Source: Pachypanchax playfairii (lineage: Eukaryota; Chordata; Actinopteri; Cyprinodontiformes; Aplocheilidae). From it: 64,000 nt of DNA. Of the stretch, positions 59,001 through 64,000 are shown one piece after another. The translations under genes were made by a program, and so were the position numbers. Each line of letters opens with the position of its first letter. Within the stretch, counting starts at the first letter, position 1. Where the stretch lies: the NCBI GenBank assembly GCA_006937955.1, contig SSNP01000042.1, positions 3,174,386-3,238,385 of the forward strand, written 5' to 3'. The notes under the pieces were generated by a model, which ran no database searches, had not been told where the DNA came from, and worked only from the letters and a program-made list of their open reading frames with translations.

Positions 59001-60438
59001 TTTCTGTGACGTCCAGTGTTTGTGCATCTGCTCCAAAATAACTCCAGATCCTGTTTATTACATATTATTATTTCTTTTCTTGGACCGTTTCTATAAATCA
59101 GTGTCGATCACTTCTGACTACAGCCAGAAAATTATAGACATCTTTATCTTCCACAAAATAGCACCGTGTATTCTAAATTTCCTGCCTTATTTTTAAAGTA
59201 AAGTAAAAATCCCAGACAGCTGTTACTTTCCTGCTAATGTGTCTGACTCATCGAGACGTTTAGGAGAACTCTGAATGAAAGTGTTCACACACATTAACAC
59301 AATAGCTGCCAATTCTCTATTTTTTAACAATTCTCTGGTGAGTATTTTAGAAACTGATGGTACTTCAGTACCTGACGGTCTGATCGGACAACCACCCAGC
59401 ATCACACTGATGGTATCCATCATCATAAGCAGCTTGGAGCTGTTCTGGAGTGGCGATGGTGGCGCCGTTCTGGATACAAGCTGCTTTGGCTTTTTCAAAC
59501 GTCAGGGTGTAGCGGGTGGAGATGGCACGGTAATGAAAAACGATGCCTGAGAAAAATAAAACACAATAAAATACAAGTTGCACAAAATTAGAGTTTAGAG
59601 CTTTTAAAGAAACAATCAGTGAGACTTTAGACTTCAGAGTTTACCCTGAACATGGATGTTCACAGAGTCGTAGTTGTCTTCGATGCCATGTATCACCTCG
59701 CAGCGATACGTGCCAGAATCCTTAGAACTCAGTTCCGTCAGCACCATGCTGGCATCAGTAGGAACCATGGGGTAGTTGACCAACGTCACTCTGTCCAGAT
59801 ACTCTGTCTCCACCTGAACTTTACCTGCTGATGCCACCAGAATTATTGAAGTGTTTTCCTTGGTGACATAAGTCCATTTGATGTGGTAGGACAGCGGTGC
59901 AACGGTGGGGGCTCCGGGGTCGTTGACCATGTTGTCTTGGAAGTAGCACGGCACCAGTACCTTAGCACCCAGCAGAGGACGGAGCGGCATCTCCACTGGG
60001 ATGCTGACACGCAACGTGCCATCAGTGTCTGCCAAGAAGATCAAACCATGTTTCATTTATTAATTAGAACCAACAAACTGGACACAATAAACTAAAACTC
60101 ACTATAAAAACATTTTAACAGCAACAAAATAAAACATTTGAGAATAAATTTAGACTTTTTTAGATACAGCCTCGAGTACTTGTGATAATTTGTAATGAAC
60201 ATGTCGTTAATCACTGATTAATCTGTTTTATTCTTGATGATTCTGTAATTAATCTGTAATTAATCTGTAATTAAACATTTCACACTTTTAAAGTCAGGGA
60301 TTAAATCAACAATCTTAACTCTACCAAACAATGAACAGATTATTTAATCTGGTTATTCTTCTTACCATCATGGTCTTCAAATGATGTTGTTGCCAAAATG
60401 ATGGGTAAAGATACACACAGCAGAAACAGAGTCGTCAT
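49964..60438 (-). CDS. acan: acan: aggrecan core protein
   Basis: Large secreted chondroitin sulfate proteoglycan of cartilage. The family binds hyaluronan through G1, stabilised by link proteins, and gives tissue its osmotic swelling. Seventeen coding exons join in frame to 1269 aa: signal peptide about 1-20; G1 = Ig 25-152, link 153-253, link 254-351; interglobular domain 352-429; G2 = link 430-530, link 531-628; two 35-aa linker exons 629-698; Ser-Gly attachment domain 699-1049; C-type lectin 1050-1178; CCP 1179-1239; basic tail 1240-1269. Four link modules with a second globular domain occur only in aggrecan among lecticans, so versican, neurocan and brevican are excluded. It is about half the length of human aggrecan, with no keratan-sulfate hexapeptide repeats and no EGF module. 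One exon lists per module below. Confidence 0.95.
50323..50505 (-). CDS. acan: acan exon 16 (CCP/sushi domain)
   Basis: A 183-nt phase 1-1 exon. It encodes one CCP module with four cysteines (LCGAPP, YQCDTGF, IRCMENGEW, VECIE). The intron before it holds the insertions at 50668-52738. Confidence 0.95.
50668..50790 (+). repeat. Interspersed-repeat 3' fragment
   Basis: Contains ACTTTATTAATCCCCGAAGG, GGAAATTCAAGTG and GACAGGAAGGATCTCCTGTA, phrases I recognise from dispersed retroelement tails in fish. It is truncated and class assignment is tentative. Confidence 0.5.
51527..52738 (+). pseudogene. Broken multi-exon gene related to the TTAA-element exon
   Basis: Antisense inside the acan intron before the CCP exon. 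Three plus-strand coding pieces fit one another: 51527-51759 (MAENPNKQPRDTYREV, then RRRQTRICIGVAFPRWREE and GLRADTDVALMLL, with an in-frame TGA at 51647-51649), 52384-52494 (YEKYAKGPLSSTPIKIDVNI, CAG acceptor, GTACAG donor) and 52664-52738 (DDIFHMPGVGALPDQEDV, TAG acceptor, GTAAAT donor). The pieces join in matching phase 2. The first resembles the exon in the TTAA elements (RINIGYAFGSWREL, KTDADM). A hAT-like insertion splits piece 1 from piece 2. Family not recognised; dead copy. Confidence 0.6.
51769..52282. mobile_element. Nested hAT-like insertion
   Basis: 514 bp bounded by a perfect 12-bp inverted repeat, CAGGGGTGCACA and TGTGCACCCCTG. The flanking 8-mers (TTTATAGT and GTTATGTT) match at only five of eight positions, so the target duplication is eroded. 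It has no transposase frame. It interrupts the broken gene at 51527-52738 and is therefore younger than it. Confidence 0.75.
52998..53142 (-). CDS. acan: acan exon 15 (C-type lectin, part 3)
   Basis: A 145-nt exon, phase 0 to 1. It encodes NWRPNQPDNYFGSGEECVVM and QWNDVPCNYHLPYTCEM. QPDN and WND carry the usual calcium-site residues, so the lectin fold looks functional. Confidence 0.95.
53223..53305 (-). CDS. acan: acan exon 14 (C-type lectin, part 2)
   Basis: An 83-nt exon, phase 1 to 0. It encodes QDYQWIGLNDKDMQNEFRWT, the WIGL core of C-type lectins. Confidence 0.95.
53414..53572 (-). CDS. acan: acan exon 13 (C-type lectin, part 1)
   Basis: A 159-nt phase 1-1 exon, 93 nt after exon 12. 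It encodes CPDGWKEFQGSCYHLVEDR, TWSEAEENCQQ and INSQEEQEFV, the start of the lectican C-type lectin domain. Confidence 0.95.
53666..54718 (-). CDS. acan: acan exon 12 (Ser-Gly glycosaminoglycan domain)
   Basis: A 1053-nt phase 1-1 exon encoding 351 residues with about 50 Ser-Gly dipeptides by hand count, the xylosylation sites for chondroitin sulfate. A core of GSGSVSGSGSMF repeats lies at about 54130-54330. The 3' third (coding sense) has fewer Ser-Gly and more acidic residues. It is far shorter than the mammalian CS1/CS2 exon. Confidence 0.93.
54719..55222 (-). other. acan intron between linker 2 and Ser-Gly exon
   Basis: About 500 bp of AT-rich intron. I see no additional exon or repeat. 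Confidence 0.65.
55223..55327 (-). CDS. acan: acan exon 11 (linker 2)
   Basis: Another 105-nt phase 1-1 exon, encoding 35 residues ending VAPTG with TETETAVNTTETEF. Length, phase, composition and PTG ending match exon 10, suggesting exon duplication. Confidence 0.8.
55462..55566 (-). CDS. acan: acan exon 10 (linker 1)
   Basis: A 105-nt phase 1-1 exon with a CTTTCAG acceptor and GTAAGA donor. It encodes 35 Thr- and Glu-rich residues ending SPPTG. No named domain; it lies where mammals have keratan-sulfate or spacer sequence. Confidence 0.8.
55567..56281 (-). other. acan intron after G2
   Basis: About 0.7 kb. No supported exon; the only notable feature is AT-rich simple sequence near 55930-56230. 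Confidence 0.6.
56282..56575 (-). CDS. acan: acan exon 9 (link module 4)
   Basis: A 294-nt phase 1-1 exon, the same length as exon 5. It encodes EVFFTSDYDSFSFEEAV, CRPGWLMDRSVRYPIT and RYDAYCFRG, completing G2. Confidence 0.95.
56660..56787 (-). CDS. acan: acan exon 8 (link module 3, second half)
   Basis: A 128-nt exon, phase 2 to 1, matching exon 4. It encodes YPIVSPRENCAGNLLDLPG and ETYDVFCYVERL. Confidence 0.95.
57373..57547 (-). CDS. acan: acan exon 7 (link module 3, first half)
   Basis: A 175-nt exon, phase 1 to 2. It encodes VVFHYRPITGRYTLTFMQA and CDAGWLRDQTVR. Its length and phases equal exon 3, as expected from the G1-to-G2 duplication. Confidence 0.95.
57874..58107 (-). CDS. acan: acan exon 6 (interglobular domain)
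   Basis: A 234-nt phase 1-1 exon encoding about 78 residues rich in Pro, Asp, Glu and Thr between G1 and G2. Mammalian interglobular domains are roughly twice as long. The mammalian aggrecanase motif (TEGE before ARGS) is absent; SEGQEVRSGK is the nearest look-alike. Confidence 0.9.
58271..58564 (-). CDS. acan: acan exon 5 (link module 2)
   Basis: A 294-nt phase 1-1 exon carrying a whole link module: GRVFYSMSIEKFSFYEAQ, CNAGWLADRSVRYPINIPRP and RYDAICFQ. It completes G1. Confidence 0.95.
58672..58799 (-). CDS. acan: acan exon 4 (link module 1, second half)
   Basis: A 128-nt exon, phase 2 to 1. It encodes YPIHEPRERCFGDKGNLPG and ETYDVYCFAEKM, completing link module 1. Confidence 0.95.
59372..59546 (-). 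CDS. acan: acan exon 3 (link module 1, first half)
   Basis: A 175-nt exon, phase 1 to 2. It encodes GIVFHYRAISTRYTLTFEKA and CDAGWLSDQTV. Link module 1 is split over two exons, as in mammalian ACAN. Confidence 0.95.
59645..60028 (-). CDS. acan: acan exon 2 (G1 Ig domain)
   Basis: A 384-nt phase 1-1 exon. A V-set Ig domain opens TLRVSIPVEMPLRPLLG with VLVPCYF and ends with the DSGTYRCEVIHGIED motif typical of aggrecan and link proteins. Confidence 0.95.
60366..60438 (-). CDS. acan: acan coding exon 1 (signal peptide)
   Basis: Encodes MTTLFLLCVSLPIILATTSF, which opens with the MTTL also found in mammalian aggrecan. The exon extends upstream to an acceptor at about 60444, so only six 5' UTR bases lie in it. 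It ends in phase 1 at a GTAAG donor. Confidence 0.92.
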
Positions 60439-60507
60439 GGTTACCTGACAAACACAGGAAACAACAATTACGATTGTGCTGACAAAATAAACAAACAAAC
60501 AAATAAA

Positions 60508-60532
60508 CTAATTAATTAATTAATTAATTAAT
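60508..60532 (+). repeat. (TTAA)n microsatellite
   Basis: Six tandem TTAA units in acan intron 1. Confidence 0.9.
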
Positions 60533-62099
60533 GGTGCTGATTGACCACAATTGTTTTTTTTTTTTGGCTTCTTTTTTCTTTCCCATCATGTACATAGTTT
60601 CAACTCTACACATGTTCATATTTAATCCTATTCAGGATAAATACTGCAGGGATCTTTTTGTGTTTCTGGACACCTAAAAAGTGTCAAATAAATTAAAATA
60701 GTGCAAATAAACAGCAATTTATTCAACTCAAACTTGTTTTAATTTGTTAGAAATTATAATTATATCATACTGAATTGATTTATATCATCTAACTGGATCG
60801 TGTTGGTTTCATCAGAATAAATATCTGAACTTAATTTTCATTTAGTGAAACCGAACGTTGGTTTGGGATTAAAAACCTTTGTGGTCATTAAAAACTTGCT
60901 AAAGATCATCAATTACAAATAGATTTGTTTTTTATTGTTTTCCTTTTTAAATCCAATTAAACGGTTGAAACTTTAAATTTGACAATCACTTGTTTGCAAA
61001 ACTATTTAACTCAGTAGCAGCGTGTAATTGATCTTTCTGCTGTTTTCTTCCACGTTAATCTCCAAGTCTGAGACTCAGTCTCACGTCTGTTAAATCTTTG
61101 TTTTCTCAACTTTCCACAGTTCAGACATGAAGCGTATTCAGACGTATGAAACGATTGTGAGTCCCAACCGAACATTCACCGAGCTGCTTTTACAGACGAC
61201 AGAGATTTATTCAACCAAACACGTTACAGAAACCTGAAGCTGTTAGAGACTCATAAGACGTCAGAACAAAGAGCTCCTGCCAGGTTTCTGCTGTCATATA
61301 CAGTATTTCAAAACCCACGTGCACTTTCTGCAAATACTTATGGTGTTTCTTGTATATACATGTGTGAAAGCTACATATTACAGGTGTGTGTGAGTCTTTA
61401 AGGTTCTGCTCATATAGAGGAGTAGGACTCTGTCCTGCTGTCTGAGACTAAACATTGACTCAGTTTGGCAGGAAACAGAATATCAAATCACAGAATGTTG
61501 CCAGATGAACAAATCCAACCAAAAATAGTCCAACAGTGATAAATTAGCTCTGGTATTTATTGTTTCTTTGAGTTTCTTAGTGACCACAGGCATCCGATGT
61601 TTCTATAGTTTTCTTTAGGATTTCTCATCAGCTGTTGTGGTTTTTTTCTTCCCAAATAATTTCCAAGAATAACTTTTTTATCTCCTAGATTTTTGCTGCA
61701 GGTGAACGACTTGCTGTGGCGACGCCTGAAGGGAAAAGAAAAGGTAGAAGATGCAAACATCAGATTGTCACTCTGTGTTTTAGTTTGCAGCAAAACAGAT
61801 TTAAGAGATGTTGATAATAATAACAATGTTGAAACTGACAGAACAAAAAGAAACATATTTACTCCACATTCTCCTGTATGTCTAAATGCACTCAATCTTT
61901 TCTTACATTATATAACATTTATATCTTTCAGTATAAACAAAACTAGCTAATAATCAGAGTTTGTCTAACCTCAAACTTAGAAGCAAAAACTTCCACCATT
62001 TTTTTTTTTTTTTTTGCTATCCCAGCTGACTCCCCGCCTGCGTCCTCTTAGTGGATCCTTTGTTGCTTTTTAATGCATCATTTAAACTGAAGCCACTTC

Positions 62100-62440
62100 A
62101 CGAGTTACACCAGCATTTGTGAGCAAATCTGTCTGAGCCAGGTCAAACCAGTGAGCCACCGGATCACACTGTACCCATTCAGACACCGGGGTGGCTGCTG
62201 CTCCCCAGGTCTGCTGCTGTGGTATGTTCTGTTCCCAACCCACGTCCAGGAAAATAAGGCCTCAGTCTGTTCTAGCTGTGAACAGGGGCGGGACCTTGGG
62301 ATGGTCTCACCCTGCCAAGGTAAACACAAGGCGGGCATCCAGAGACCCACCCTCTCCCCTCCGATACACACCACTAACTCCCCCTTCACCCACTCTCTTC
62401 AGACCCTCCTGCAGCCGCCAGCAGAACAGAGCTGACATTG
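62100..62440. promoter_or_regulatory. Candidate cis-regulatory block in acan intron 1
   Basis: A GC-richer, non-repetitive stretch in an AT-rich intron, running into CA-rich sequence. Open frames occur on both strands but no splice or domain support was found. A SOX-like AACAAAGGATC is on the minus strand nearby (about 62055-62065). SOX9 control of aggrecan is established in mammals; its use here is inference. Confidence 0.3.
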
Positions 62441-63674
62441 ATATGTACACACACAAAGAAACACAGACCCGTAGTCATAGATCACCAAGGTGATGTGAGG
62501 GAACGCACGTCTGAAGCCACTGGTGAAGGAAACATGGGAGTGTGTGTGCACATGCACATGCACGGCTACCGACACATACTGTATGGTCTGTGTTGAGAAT
62601 ACACACACAGACTGTTGTGCAGAATACACACTCAGCAGTCAGAGACCTCAGATCAGCAGCATGAACATGTTTGTTATGAGACGTCACACGGACGCACGAT
62701 GGCGGTGAAAAAAGGTGAAGATTCGCATGAATGTGAAGATTTTTTCAAAAAAGTTTAAAGATATTTAACAGAACTTTTTTTCAAACGGTCATTTCAGGGT
62801 TTGAATCAGAACATTTCCATTCATGGCGTGTGCTTGTCCAGCCTAATGTAACCATGGAAACAAGATGTCACTCTCAGCCAGTTTTCTCCACTCAGACACC
62901 ATTAGTTAAATACTGTATGGAGCCTAATGCACCGAACAACAGTTCTGTGTGTGACACGTCAAAACCTGATGGAAGCGGAAACAAAAAACTGTTTCAAGAT
63001 AAAAAAAAGAAAGAAAGAACAAGTTGAACCCTGCAGCAGAGTTCTATAATATCTGTTACATTCACATGTAAGTCAATGGAAAGATGCTTTAAATGATTTT
63101 TAAAACAATATATCTGAATTTCAGACGTCAGACTCAAAACAGCTTCATCTTCTGAGACCGGAGCTTTACCTCGATTACTACATTACTACTATTCTACATT
63201 TAACAATTTGTTGTTAAACATAAAAAAACTCATTGAAATCTGTATAAATCTAAATCTATGAGAAAATTAAAAATCTGATGTCCTCTCATGAGGGGATATT
63301 ATAGCACCACAAATAGTGATGAAATTCTACTCTAACACCTAAAGTACAAACTTGATCAATAATTGTGATGCAACAAAATAAAGACTAATTAAACAATTAA
63401 ACCGTATCCAGTTTCAACCTCACAGTCACACCAACTAACTCAAATTAACCATCAAATGTCTTCAGAACAAAATGTCTCAAGTCATTTTGAAACACGTATT
63501 TTACCTTTTTTTAATTAAAACAATTTGATTTCCTGATAAGTAAAAAAACAACTTAAAAGTTTGAAGAGTTGCCTTATGTTTGAAATGTAAGTATTTAAAT
63601 CAGTACCAGCAGATGAAGACGTGTGAAAGCATCTCCTAATATTGCTGGTTTCTGGTGGAGTGTTAGAAACGTAC

Positions 63675-63850
63675 CGTGGATGATGCCGTGATCCCAGTGC
63701 TGATGACTCCAGCGGCCTCTCACTCCTGCTCCTGTAGGAGTACAGAAAGAAGCTCTGTCCAAAGACCACCACACATTTAGATGCTGGAAAGAGGGAGGGG
63801 TAGCGAGGCTGAGGAAGAGATACTCCTCTCCCAGTCAGTGAGGTCATGCA
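63675..63850 (-). other. acan: Possible acan untranslated first exon
   Basis: On the minus strand a GC-richer stretch ends CATCCACG|GTACGT at 63675. This would place a 5' UTR exon about 3.2 kb before the start-codon exon, as in mammals where exon 1 is non-coding. There is no TATA box or transcript evidence, so this is a guess. Confidence 0.3.
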
Positions 63851-64000
63851 AACAGCTCAGGAAGCAAAGAAATTAGATTCTAGAGTTGTTTCATTTGTTG
63901 CTTTTATGGACAAACCCAAACCTGCAGGTACTAGATTAAAGGTGACCCCCCCCCCTCCAAAAATATGTAAAAGTAATATATAGTAAAATACTTCTAAAGG

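Larger units (their letters stand above)
60445..63674 (-). other. acan intron 1 (predicted)
   Basis: Apart from the block at 62100-62440 and a TTAA microsatellite, I see no gene, RNA or mobile element in it. Confidence 0.5.

Noticed and set aside
62105..62493. Overlapping 94-100 codon frames in acan intron 1
   Set aside because: Open on both strands because of GC-richer composition; none resembles a known protein or fits acan splicing.
63515..63847. 110-codon minus-strand frame at the right end
   Set aside because: Likely overlaps a possible untranslated acan exon; no homology and it would not join the acan signal-peptide exon in a sensible protein.

Overview
The window is a piece of a ray-finned fish (teleost) nuclear chromosome. 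Its genes are split by long GT-AG introns, the intergenic DNA is AT-rich with microsatellites, and there are several teleost-type DNA-transposon relics. I could not name the species. Exon boundaries were set by eye from splice signals, reading-frame phase and protein homology recognised from memory.

Three vertebrate genes are complete and in the conserved order mfge8 - hapln3 - acan. mfge8 (plus strand, 526-17250) encodes a secreted bridging protein with a signal peptide, three EGF modules (an RGD in the second) and two discoidin C domains, 468 aa. hapln3 (plus strand, 28619-41706) encodes a link protein with a signal peptide, an Ig V-set domain and two link modules, 370 aa. acan (minus strand, coding 60438 down to 49964, 17 coding exons) encodes a compact aggrecan of 1269 aa with the order Ig, two links, short interglobular domain, two links, linker, Ser-Gly attachment domain, C-type lectin, CCP and basic tail. 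hapln3 and acan are convergent. Their products normally act together, because link proteins stabilise the binding of aggrecan G1 to hyaluronan.

The rest is introns and intergenic DNA with notable repeats. An 8.7-kb minisatellite of a 12-bp GT-rich unit (29681-38416) fills most of hapln3 coding intron 1 and abuts a broken hAT transposase fragment. A 14-bp minisatellite with a 70-bp higher-order repeat (42334-43638) lies just 3' of hapln3. Two nearly identical 770-bp elements flanked by TTAA (5555-6322 and 46767-47536) carry a first exon of an unrecognised gene family. A degenerate multi-exon relative of that family, split by a nested hAT-like insertion, sits in an acan intron (51527-52738). 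Smaller MITEs, other interspersed-repeat fragments, microsatellites and one assembly gap (3991-4000) are also present.

The points most worth checking are the in-frame 33-nt cassette exon in mfge8 (9853-9885), the short aggrecan interglobular domain without the mammalian aggrecanase site, the minisatellite-coded Ser-Gly repeats, the TTAA-element gene family, and two non-repetitive blocks (23346-23760 and 62100-62440) that could be regulatory.
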